Below are positions 24,702-32,828 of a stretch of DNA of 45,419 nt, piece after piece. Made by a program: the position numbers and the translations under genes. The DNA lies in the NCBI GenBank assembly GCA_017616165.1, contig JAFZYR010000019.1, positions 1-45,419 on the forward strand, written 5' to 3'. Position 1 is the stretch's first letter. Every line of letters starts with the position of its first letter. The stretch is from Treponema sp. (GTDB lineage: Bacteria; Spirochaetota; Spirochaetia; Treponematales; Treponemataceae). The notes under the pieces were generated by a model. It ran no database searches and was not told the DNA's origin. It saw only the letters and a list, made by a program, of their open reading frames with translations.

Positions 24702-25390
24702 GGTGGGTCTCCTTTTGTTTGTGGTATGCTTTTACTTGTTTCTAACTTTAAGTATGAAGCAAAATCCACGATTTGCAACATCTGAGAGACTCACCATATT
24801 GTATGCAGAAAGTTGCAAATGATGAACTTCCAAAGCGAAGCAGGTATTACAGTTCTATGATTGATGCAAGTACTTTGCTCACAGGAGTTGATTACACAAA
24901 CTTAAGTGAAACCTTCATAATCTTTTTATGCAAGGAAGATCCGTTTGAAAAAGGTTTGCCTGTTTACACTTTTAAAACTACCTGTCAGGAAGATAAAGAT
25001 TTTGTACTAAATGATGAAACCTATAAGTTTTTCTTTAATGCCGCTGCCGCAGAATATGAAAAAGACCTTGAAATACAGTCATTTCTGAATTATATTAAAT
25101 GTAAAGAACCAACAGACGAACTTACAGATAAAATTGCTAAACTGATTGAAGAAATCAAAAATCGTGAGCAGAACAAGGAGGCTTACATGATTGAACATTT
25201 AAAAGTCCGTGACAACATCATGGAAGGTCTCAGAGAAGGCACTCAACAAAAAGCCATAGAAGCCGCTATAACTCTCGTCCACAAATACAAAGCCACCCCA
25301 GAAACTGCTGCCAAAGACATGAACGCACCATTAGAACTGGTGCTGGAAGAATTGAAAAAAAATGAGGGACAGAAACAAGAATAATTAGTC

Positions 25391-25459
25391 CTACCACTTC
25401 GGTGGGCTGTGGCCCCTGAGACTTACCCCGCGGTCCCTGAGCCTGTTGAAGAGGGCGGT
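25391..25459. repeat. Partial intergenic repeat with UUCG hairpin
   Basis: A short stem CCAC TTCG GTGG (25394-25405) is followed by CCCTGAGCCTGTTGAAG (25435-25451), a diverged type C unit like that at 971-984. It fills the gap between the split Rpn gene and the end of the giant lipoprotein gene. Confidence 0.5.
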
Positions 25460-25487
25460 ATTTTAATAACAAAACTACCTGTAAATC

Positions 25488-28400
25488 TTAAGATGAATAA
25501 TAAACATAATATACCATACTTGCCTTATTCATATGAACATCGTAATAATTAAACAAAATACGATATATTACATTTTTCTCATAACTTGATAAATCTAAAA
25601 CACCAACTGCTCCTCCTCTATAACTTACTTTATCAATAACTATAGGAATTGAATCAGTTAATATTTCAGCTTCAAATTCATTCGCGCCAGGTGATTTTGA
25701 CTTATATAAAGGTGTAATAGTAATATCATAACATTCGCTTACTTCAAAATTATCATCTACATCATGATAATAATATAATTTTCCAGTTTTAGTTATAGTT
25801 TCCTGACATGAAGTTAAATCAAATATAGGTCTATTAGGATTATTTTCTACATAACACCAACCAAACCCCCAATCTTCATCAATTTTATACATTAAATTAT
25901 CATTTATTACTGGATTTTGTGGAAAATCAGAAGAATCATAATAATTTGCATTTGCTATCCATTGTGACTCAGTTAAAGTTTCATTAGTATAAGGACTAAT
26001 AGCCTGTTCCTGAACATAAACTTTTTCACAAATAAACCGAGGAGCTTCCCTTTCAAATTCACCACTCAACCAATATTCCAATGTAATATACTCCTTACCG
26101 TTAATTACCTTATTCTGAGTTGCAATTTTTGGGTTAATTCCATCCCATTCGAAACCTGAATACGCCCTGATTAGTTCTGGGTCAATAGTAATATAAAGAT
26201 TATCGCATGGAAATAAAACATTTTCTGAATTTCTTGAATCAAAAGCAATTATATACGAAGATCCTTCATAAATTTGAGTATAGTCAGTACTACCAGAACT
26301 TCCTATATAAAAATATTTAGATATATCCTCATATACCTCGGTATAAATTTCATTAATGTAATCGATATCCCAGTAATATCTAAATACCTTTATTGGCTTT
26401 CTATTCCTATCATCAATTCTACCACAAAATGATAAAGTTAAAGTATCGTAAGTTTTCAACCAACTTTTAGGTAAAATTGATATATCGTCTAATATTACTT
26501 TTCTTCGTGTATATACTCTAATAGATATTTTTAATTCTTCTGATGAATTAAAAATAACTTTCATCTGCGTTCCTTCATTCTCAAAGTGTACTAAATCTTC
26601 ATATGAAAAGATTTGCGTTCCGTTTTTATAAACACGGAACATAACTTCTTCAAAATAAAAATAGTCACTAAGATTGAACTTGAAATCTATTTCTTCACCT
26701 GCATAACATTGATAGCTTTTTCCAATAGTAAAGTCTCCTGCTATATCACTCATGATTTCTTGATTATGTACCATTGCTCCATTTTCTCCATATAAATACT
26801 CATAACCTTGAGTTTCTATAGTATGTGTAACCAAAGTCTTTTGATTTACTTTAATACCTTTAGAAAAATTATCACGTAATCCAACATCCTTATAAATAAT
26901 ATTCTGATAATTCTCTATATAACTAATTCGTTTATCAATTTCTACAACGAATTGTACAATTCCGCCTGCAGAAATATATTTATTATTTTTGGGAACAAAT
27001 GTAAATACAGCAGTATTATCTTCATGATTTAATTCAAATACATCTCCTTCAAGATTTACCCCATTATATTTTAAATGTACATACCTACTCTGAAAACTTG
27101 TTAATGGTTTACTCAAAGTAACAACAAATGTTGCATCCTTTCTGAAGGTTTTGTTTGGATTCTCATCCAGATTATACTCCTGATCATCCTCTATAACGCT
27201 TATAGAAACAACACTTAATTTTGGCACACAATACGGCTTAATAATGGCTGTGCCGTCATTTGAATTTATTACTGTTATAGTTGTTGTTGTATCTGCATAA
27301 TTACTTAGGCTGACATTAGAGGTTGTTCCGGAAACTGTCCAGCATATAAATTGGTAATCATCTTCCGGTATAAAATTAACAATAAAAGATTTGTCCTTGC
27401 TATAAATGTTTGCATCAGTTGTAAAATTATTGTTTGAATTATCTGTTATTTTACCCCAATCTGCATTATCGTTTATTACTTGAACAGAGGCTTTTTTAAT
27501 AGTTGATGTATCAATTGTAAAGGATTTTGTTTCATTTTGTTTTAAATAAATTTTCTTTGGTTGTGTTATTACACTATCTGTATATTCATAATACAAACCA
27601 GTTAATAACCTTACGCTGATAGTCTGATTTGTATTAATCTGGATTCTAGCATTCTGTTTAGCAGTATATGTCAATTGAGAATCATTAGCAGAATAAGTAT
27701 AATTATGATATATACTGTTATTTATATCACCACCAATATAAATCTTTAAATATTCATTCAATTCATCTTCCGGGTTATCTATTGAATGATTAAAATTCAA
27801 TATTATATCGGAATCTTTTGGATAAGGACCACCAACAGGAGAAACTGCACCACTTATTTCATCCTTGATAATAGTAAATCCATTGTCTAAGAGCTTTAGT
27901 TTTGGTGTACATACAGCAGAAATAGATGCACTACCAGCTGTATTAACTGTCATTGATGTATTTTTTTCAAAGCGATTATCAAAAGAAACTACATAATCAT
28001 TATTTGTTTTCCAGTATAAAAACTCATAATCATCAGTTTGATTGAATGAAAGAGAAATTCTTTCACCCATACTATACTTATCTTTGTTTCTATAACTTAT
28101 TGAACCTTCTTCTCCAATCTCATTGAAAGTTAATGTTGCAAATTCCTTTGTACTTTCATTTACACAGTAGGAATTAGTACGATTGTTTTCGCTTATCGAT
28201 AATACTTTTCCATCTTCCGCAGTATAAGTTAAGTTGCTATCAATAGTTACTTGAATTCTTCCCTTATTGCTAACAGCAAGACGGTTACTTGAACTGGCAG
28301 GAATAGTAAGTTTATATCGAATTTGATTATTAGAATCTGTAATTGAACTAATTTCCCAATTGCTTACAGGAAAGGATTCGGGATATGAAACACCATTATA

Positions 28401-30386
28401 TGTAATTGTAATAAGTGATTTACAATCTAAAAGCAGAGGCTCATAATTAAATGTAATTTCTATATCAGAATCTTTAGCAACACCATCTGTAGAATCTTCA
28501 GGAGAAAAATCAATGACACGAAGTTTTTCTCGCACATCTGCATTTATTGAGACAGGAGATGAAGAATTTCCGATTGTTCCTTTTATTGTAAACTCATAAA
28601 GGAGTGGATTTAAATCAGATTGTTTACATTCAATCTTATCAGAAATATTTCCTGGAATAATCCAACCTAAAAATTGATATTTTTGAAATCCTTGCTGCCC
28701 ATATTTAGGCTCATTGAATAGTATAGAAATTGTATCTCCAACACAATAATATGCTCTTCCTGGATTTGAAAAAGAACCCTTCTCTGAATTAATTGCAGGG
28801 AAAGTAATATAAGCTTTTTCATTTGTATCAGAATTGATTTTATAACTTCTTACTATGTCCTGTCCTGCTGTAATTTGATAAGTAATTCCATTCGAAGTAT
28901 CAATATACTCGTAATAAAGACCTCCAGGAATTGTTACTGTAATTTTCTTTTTTTCACCAAGACTTACACTTATTGTATTTGATGTAGCTTTTATTAATAT
29001 TGTTCTATAAGTTGAATCTTCTGGATCATAAATTGGAATATCAAAATTGTCGATGACATCATTTCCATCGCAGCTTATTTTATAACCATTTTTAAAACTA
29101 TCTAGATTTACAGGTTCTGAAAAAACAATCTTTATTTCAGAATCTTTATCTACACCATTATTCTGATCAATAGGCGTAAAACCATTTGAAACAATTTCCG
29201 GGCGTATTTTATAAACAGCAGTTATTGTTACACCTTCACTTGGAAGTATTACAGCATTTGCACAGAATTTCATTGAAGGTAATTTATCAGAATTATTATA
29301 TATAGTAATTTTCGAAATTGATTCTGGAGAATTTGCGGTCAATTTCCAATATAAAAACTGAAGTTTTTCATCAGAAGGAAAAACTATTTCCTGATCAACA
29401 AATGCATCTATCTTATTGTTCTGTGTAGGAGAACCTTCTGTATATTTTATTGCTATATCTGCCTTTTGGTTAGTTGATTTATTTACACAAAATATTTTTG
29501 TAGTATCTGTTAGACTTGCACCATTTATGTTTTTTATTCCATTCATAAAATGGATTTTTATTTCAACAACATCACCTACAATTTCAACAGGCTTTTTTGG
29601 TGTTAAAAACAGTGTATTAATTTCCTGTCTATAAGATAAATCACCATAATAATCATTAATATTTAATTCAGCATTTCCTAATAAAATTTCAAAATTCTTA
29701 AAATATCGTTTGTCATCTTTTTCATAAGCATAAATTTGATTTTGATCATTTTTTAATACATTTGTTATTCCCGAAATTGCATCTATTTCAGTTTGATTAA
29801 AGAATATTGTTGTGGTATCAACGGGACTGTTAAATTCAACTGATACCTGAGCTTCGCGACTTACGCCTTTTAAGTCATAAGCAGGAGAAAAAGATTTAAT
29901 TTCCGGCTTGAGCGAACATACTGGCTCAATAAGAAGATTTTCGGTAGCTTTTGTAAATTGAATTTCAAGAATGTATTCAATTTCACCCTTATTGTCTGGT
30001 TCTCCATGTTCATCTTTTTTAATTGTTATATAATCCTTCCACCAGTTGGGATCAGTGGCAGTAAGTGTTGGTGCATCATTACCTTTGCTTATTTCTTTAT
30101 AGCTGAAATTCCATTTTATAAACTGGTATTGAGGTTTTAGTGTAAATGTAATTATTTGTGTATCTGTCGGTTTATATTGAACCTGTCCGGAAGGTATGAT
30201 TGTTCCGGCATTGCTGTCGGCGCTGACTACGAAGGTGCTGAAAGGGGTGTTGGCGTAATCGATGGCGGCGCGGATTTTGTCATCTACGTCGTTGTTGGTG
30301 AAAAAGCCTTCGCAGGAGGTGAGGAATGTTATGAGTGCTAAAAATGTAAACGATTTAATAATTGAACGGAATGAATGTTTTGACAT
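25488..30386 (-). CDS. Giant modular surface lipoprotein (1632 residues)
   Basis: The signal peptide ends in a lipobox (FLTSC, lipidated C25), so the protein is probably anchored in the outer membrane. It is built from about six alternating pairs. One member resembles the bacterial beta-repeat seen in InlB-like proteins (AGTIIPSG...YQFIKW; KGSFSNPGRAYYCVGDTISI; GSISYRNKDKYSMGERISL). The other is a Big_5/SbsA-like Ig domain (GVSREAQVSVEFNSPVD; GVDKDSEIKIVFSEPV; GVAKDSDIEITFNYEPL). The last 350 residues diverge. Codon use is clearly more AT-rich than in neighbours, hinting at transfer or fast evolution. GGAGAG precedes the ATG. Adhesion or surface-layer function is inferred; no catalytic domain is seen. 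Confidence 0.82.
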   Translation of the reverse strand: MSKHSFRSIIKSFTFLALITFLTSCEGFFTNNDVDDKIRAAIDYANTPFSTFVVSADSNAGTIIPSGQVQYKPTDTQIITFTLKPQYQFIKWNFSYKEISKGNDAPTLTATDPNWWKDYITIKKDEHGEPDNKGEIEYILEIQFTKATENLLIEPVCSLKPEIKSFSPAYDLKGVSREAQVSVEFNSPVDTTTIFFNQTEIDAISGITNVLKNDQNQIYAYEKDDKRYFKNFEILLGNAELNINDYYGDLSYRQEINTLFLTPKKPVEIVGDVVEIKIHFMNGIKNINGASLTDTTKIFCVNKSTNQKADIAIKYTEGSPTQNNKIDAFVDQEIVFPSDEKLQFLYWKLTANSPESISKITIYNNSDKLPSMKFCANAVILPSEGVTITAVYKIRPEIVSNGFTPIDQNNGVDKDSEIKIVFSEPVNLDSFKNGYKISCDGNDVIDNFDIPIYDPEDSTYRTILIKATSNTISVSLGEKKKITVTIPGGLYYEYIDTSNGITYQITAGQDIVRSYKINSDTNEKAYITFPAINSEKGSFSNPGRAYYCVGDTISILFNEPKYGQQGFQKYQFLGWIIPGNISDKIECKQSDLNPLLYEFTIKGTIGNSSSPVSINADVREKLRVIDFSPEDSTDGVAKDSDIEITFNYEPLLLDCKSLITITYNGVSYPESFPVSNWEISSITDSNNQIRYKLTIPASSSNRLAVSNKGRIQVTIDSNLTYTAEDGKVLSISENNRTNSYCVNESTKEFATLTFNEIGEEGSISYRNKDKYSMGERISLSFNQTDDYEFLYWKTNNDYVVSFDNRFEKNTSMTVNTAGSASISAVCTPKLKLLDNGFTIIKDEISGAVSPVGGPYPKDSDIILNFNHSIDNPEDELNEYLKIYIGGDINNSIYHNYTYSANDSQLTYTAKQNARIQINTNQTISVRLLTGLYYEYTDSVITQPKKIYLKQNETKSFTIDTSTIKKASVQVINDNADWGKITDNSNNNFTTDANIYSKDKSFIVNFIPEDDYQFICWTVSGTTSNVSLSNYADTTTTITVINSNDGTAIIKPYCVPKLSVVSISVIEDDQEYNLDENPNKTFRKDATFVVTLSKPLTSFQSRYVHLKYNGVNLEGDVFELNHEDNTAVFTFVPKNNKYISAGGIVQFVVEIDKRISYIENYQNIIYKDVGLRDNFSKGIKVNQKTLVTHTIETQGYEYLYGENGAMVHNQEIMSDIAGDFTIGKSYQCYAGEEIDFKFNLSDYFYFEEVMFRVYKNGTQIFSYEDLVHFENEGTQMKVIFNSSEELKISIRVYTRRKVILDDISILPKSWLKTYDTLTLSFCGRIDDRNRKPIKVFRYYWDIDYINEIYTEVYEDISKYFYIGSSGSTDYTQIYEGSSYIIAFDSRNSENVLFPCDNLYITIDPELIRAYSGFEWDGINPKIATQNKVINGKEYITLEYWLSGEFEREAPRFICEKVYVQEQAISPYTNETLTESQWIANANYYDSSDFPQNPVINDNLMYKIDEDWGFGWCYVENNPNRPIFDLTSCQETITKTGKLYYYHDVDDNFEVSECYDITITPLYKSKSPGANEFEAEILTDSIPIVIDKVSYRGGAVGVLDLSSYEKNVIYRILFNYYDVHMNKASMVYYVYYSS

Positions 30387-30490
30387 TTGGACTCTCCTTC
30401 CAGATGGTAATATTCTGATAACAATAACAAGGTATTATAGCATGATTTGGGGGAAATTCCAAGAAAAATGTGGGGTTTCTTCTATAATAT

Positions 30491-30588
30491 GGATTGCCGC
30501 GTCGCTCACTTCGTTCACTCCTCGCAATGACGGAAGGGGGTCTCGTGTTTGTATGTGGATTGCCGCGGCCTGCGGCCTCGCAATGACG
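30491..30588. repeat. Two type A palindromic repeats
   Basis: GGATTGCCGCGTCGC...CTCCTCGCAATGACGG (30491-30533) and GGATTGCCGCGGCCTGCGGCCTCGCAATGACG (30557-30588, itself palindromic) lie upstream of both the lipoprotein (minus) and the LeuD-like gene (plus). Apart from these, 30387-30682 holds only the promoter region of the LeuD-like gene. Confidence 0.8.
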
Positions 30589-30682
30589 TGAGGGGGGTCT
30601 GGGACGGAGAATTATTTTTTTACACATTTACACAAAATTATGTTATACTATAAGGAGAAACAAAATTTTCAGGGGGAACAAA

Positions 30683-31216
30683 TTGAAAACTTTTGGTGGA
30701 CCGGTGCTTTTTCTTGACAGGTCAGACATTAACACAGATGAAATTATTTTGGAAAACTATTTGAAGGAGCTTCCAAAACAGGAGCTTAAAGCACATATTT
30801 TTGAAGATTTAAAGATTGATGGCTTTAATGCACAGACCGATGTTGCCGGAACAAAAGTTATCATTACTAAAGAAAACTTTGGCTGCGGAACTGCACGCGA
30901 GCATACAGCCAGTGCCCTTGAAGCAAGCGGACTTTTTACTGTTGTTGCACCAACCTTTGCCAAGCCTTTTAAGCAGGATATGGCTGCAAGCAGCATCATG
31001 GCTATTGAAATTGACAGAAAATCTCTTGCAGATATGTTCAGAACCTTTGCAAGCAAGGATACCGAATGCAAAATTGTCATTAATGATGACGGCACTGCTA
31101 AGGTAAAGCTTATTGCGGGTTCACTTTCTAAGAGTTATCCGTTCCAGCTGGATGATGCACAAAAGGCATTGCTGGCTAATGACGGCTGGATGGGATTTGC
31201 GGAGAGTAAATTCTAA
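30683..31216 (+). CDS. Orphan LeuD-like aconitase-family small subunit
   Basis: The 177-residue protein matches the swivelling small subunit of isopropylmalate isomerase/homoaconitase (LeuD family): GPVLFLDRSDINTDEII at the start, ENFGCGTAREHTASALEASG as the substrate loop, and VVAPTFAKPFKQD. These proteins work with a large Fe-S subunit (LeuC-like), yet no LeuC gene lies beside it here. The start is TTG at 30683, preceded by AGGGGGAAC. TATACT at 30644-30649 is a possible -10 box with no clear -35. The partner must lie elsewhere, or this subunit has another role. Confidence 0.82.
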   Translation: MKTFGGPVLFLDRSDINTDEIILENYLKELPKQELKAHIFEDLKIDGFNAQTDVAGTKVIITKENFGCGTAREHTASALEASGLFTVVAPTFAKPFKQDMAASSIMAIEIDRKSLADMFRTFASKDTECKIVINDDGTAKVKLIAGSLSKSYPFQLDDAQKALLANDGWMGFAESKF

Positions 31217-31220
31217 AAGT

Positions 31221-31313
31221 GGATTGCCACGTCGCTCCGCTCCTCGCAATGACGGTCATTGCCATGTCACTGAACTCGCAATGACAGTCATTGCGAGCGA
31301 AGCGAAGCAATCC
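31221..31313. repeat. Three type A repeat units
   Basis: GGATTGCCACGTCGC...CTCGCAATGACGG, a diverged unit GTCATTGCCATGTCACTG, and GTCATTGCGAGCGAAGCGAAGCAATCC fill the gap between the convergent LeuD-like and kinase genes. The kinase stop codon begins four bases beyond the last unit. Confidence 0.85.
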
Positions 31314-31314
31314 A

Positions 31315-31857
31315 TTAACTAACCAACCCCTTCTCAACTAATTTATTAACAATAATCTCTACAATCTGATCGGGCAGATAGTTTGCGGTGTCTATAATGA
31401 TGTCTGCAAACTGATAATCATTATTGTCTATGCCGTAAAATTCCTTGTAGCGGCCGGTGTCTTCTCTGTCGCGCATGGCAGTAAAATCGATAATTGCCTG
31501 AAGGTCTCCACCTTCGCGGTTAAAAATACGCTGGGCGCGGGTCTGATCGCTGGCATAAAGATAAACCTTAAGGTCTGCTTCCTTGAGCATCCAGATGGCA
31601 AGGCGGCTTCCAAGAACACAAGGCTCGGCACGGGCAAGCTCTACCTGATGCTGGTCTACATATTTATCGTAGCTGTCATCATTTTTGGCTGCCTCAATTA
31701 CCTGGGCTAGAGTCATGCCTTTTTCGGCAGCAAGCTGGCGGAAGGTATAATTGATAAGCTTGATGCCGAGCTTCTGGGCCAGTAAACCGCTGACGGTAGT
31801 ATTTCCGCAGCCACTTTTTCCGCTTATTGCAATGCGCAGGTCTTTTGTTGGGTTCAT
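31315..31857 (-). CDS. Cytidylate kinase-like protein with altered P-loop
   Basis: This 180-residue P-loop protein resembles the cytidylate-kinase-like family. The N-terminal loop reads ISGKSGCGNTTVS, where Asn stands in place of the canonical Walker lysine. RIFNREGGD gives lid-like arginines, and the fold ends with a typical IIIDTANY strand. It may phosphorylate CMP or dCMP, or be a diverged nucleotide-binding protein. AGGAGG lies 8 bases before the ATG. It follows yicC, from which a repeat pair separates it. From memory, the GNT variant occurs in other spirochaetes, so it is likely ancestral rather than a mutation. Confidence 0.75.
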   Translation of the reverse strand: MNPTKDLRIAISGKSGCGNTTVSGLLAQKLGIKLINYTFRQLAAEKGMTLAQVIEAAKNDDSYDKYVDQHQVELARAEPCVLGSRLAIWMLKEADLKVYLYASDQTRAQRIFNREGGDLQAIIDFTAMRDREDTGRYKEFYGIDNNDYQFADIIIDTANYLPDQIVEIIVNKLVEKGLVS

Positions 31858-31876
31858 AATATGCCTCCTGTTATGT

Positions 31877-31955
31877 GGATTGCTTCGTCGCTACGCTCCT
31901 CGCAATGACGAAGCCCACCGTCATTGCGAGGAGCCGAAAGCGACGTGGCAATCTA
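31877..31955. repeat. Type A repeat pair supplying the yicC stop codon
   Basis: GGATTGCTTCGTCGC...CTCGCAATGACG (31877-31910) and GTCATTGCGAGGAGCC...GTGGCAATCTA (31920-31955) form inverted partners. CTA at 31953-31955 reads TAG on the minus strand and ends yicC, the same position within the repeat as the GH31 stop at 17409. Confidence 0.85.
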
Positions 31956-32828
31956 TTCTACATTCTTACTTTGCTCGCGTATATTTTCTAGGGCATCTTT
32001 GGCATTAATTACCATAGCGCCGACTTCTGCAAACTGATTTTTGCTTCCTATTGTATTGATTTCGCGGTTCATTTCCTGGCAGATAAAGTCAAGTCGTTTT
32101 CCCGGAACCGGATTATCATTGAGCTCGGTTTTCATTGCACCAATATGACTGCACAATCGCACAATTTCTTCATTAATAGTGTATTTTACAAGCATTGCGG
32201 CAGTCTCGGTCATAATGCGGTTCTGATCTGCGTTTTCTCCAAGCAGCTCGTTGAATTTTGCCGTAATCTGCTCCTTAAAATAGCCTTCCATTTTTGGCTG
32301 CCATTCTTTAAAGAAAGCGGCACAACCTTCCAGCACACCAAGCTTTTCAAGCAGGTCTTTTTTCATGTTGGCCCCTTCCCTCTCCTTATCCTGTAAAAAG
32401 CGTTCAAAGGCGGCATCAAAAACCGGGTCAATCATAGCCTTGTATTTTTCTACGTCATAATCATGGTTGGAATTTAATATTCCTTCCTGATTAATAAGAG
32501 CTGTAAAAACAGCATCCGGGCTTACAACAGGAAGACCAACTGCCTTTATGGTTTTGTTATATGCCTTCATATATGATTTTGCAAGCTCTGTATCAACCTC
32601 TACTGCAGCTTCACTGTGAGTTTCCTTTATTCGAATATAAACATCAACCTTGCCGCGCGCAACCTTATCACTTATCTTACCGCGGAAATAGCTTTCTATA
32701 GGATTAAGATAAGAAGGCAGATTTACTGACAAATCCAGAAAGCGTGAATTAACCGATTTGATTTCTACAGAAACAACTGCAGCGTCCGTAGTTTTTTCTT
32801 CGTAGGCATAGCCTGTCATGCTAGTCAT
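31953..32828 (-). CDS. yicC: YicC-family endoribonuclease
   Basis: I start at ATG 32828 (MTSMTGYAYEEK, 291 residues): GGAGGG precedes it, and nearly all family members begin with the SMTGYA motif. The C-terminal DUF1732 part contains CSHIGAMKTELNDNPVPGKRLDFICQEMNREINTIGSK, the conserved end. YicC proteins are RNA-cutting enzymes linked to small-RNA turnover. The start lies within the last codons of murC (8-base overlap), indicating coupling. The final residues and stop are next to a palindromic repeat. Confidence 0.92.
   Translation of the reverse strand: MTSMTGYAYEEKTTDAAVVSVEIKSVNSRFLDLSVNLPSYLNPIESYFRGKISDKVARGKVDVYIRIKETHSEAAVEVDTELAKSYMKAYNKTIKAVGLPVVSPDAVFTALINQEGILNSNHDYDVEKYKAMIDPVFDAAFERFLQDKEREGANMKKDLLEKLGVLEGCAAFFKEWQPKMEGYFKEQITAKFNELLGENADQNRIMTETAAMLVKYTINEEIVRLCSHIGAMKTELNDNPVPGKRLDFICQEMNREINTIGSKNQFAEVGAMVINAKDALENIREQSKNVE

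Larger units (their letters stand above)
23330..24802 (-). mobile_element. Complete IS110-family (IS1111-like) insertion sequence
   Basis: A 1.47-kb element bounded by perfect 15-bp inverted repeats, ATATGGTGAGTCTCT at 23330-23344 and its complement at 24785-24799, with ATG just outside each end (23327-23329 and 24803-24805). It carries one transposase gene on the minus strand, a short upstream end (about 100 bases) and a long noncoding downstream end (about 250 bases). Subterminal inverted repeats and a long downstream end are features of the IS1111 branch. The transposase is intact, so the element may be active and recent. Confidence 0.88.
23093..25384 (+). pseudogene. Rpn/PD-(D/E)XK nuclease-family gene split by an IS110 element
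   Basis: Two halves, 23093-23329 (79 codons, strong AGGAGG site) and 24806-25384 (192 codons plus stop), rejoin in frame to a 271-residue protein when the insertion and one copy of a flanking ATG are removed. The product resembles the Rpn family, often labelled PD-(D/E)XK nuclease family transposase. It has FEDLDFTDDFIFYQVMQ at the start, a catalytic region RFDAYVKDS...NVEM|Q, then RSRYYSSMIDASTLLTGVDY, and a C-terminal helical tail. The insertion falls between the Glu and Gln of the E-x-Q catalytic motif, so the gene is dead. The second half keeps an open frame from TTG 24773, but without the nuclease core. Confidence 0.85.

Noticed and set aside
24773..25384. Independent gene beginning at TTG 24773
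   Set aside because: Its first codons lie within the IS end, and the rest continues the Rpn protein in frame from 23329, so it is the 3' half of a split gene.
30491..31313. Possible CRISPR array in the repeated intergenic DNA
   Set aside because: Units are inverted rather than direct, spacing is irregular, and there are no cas genes nearby.
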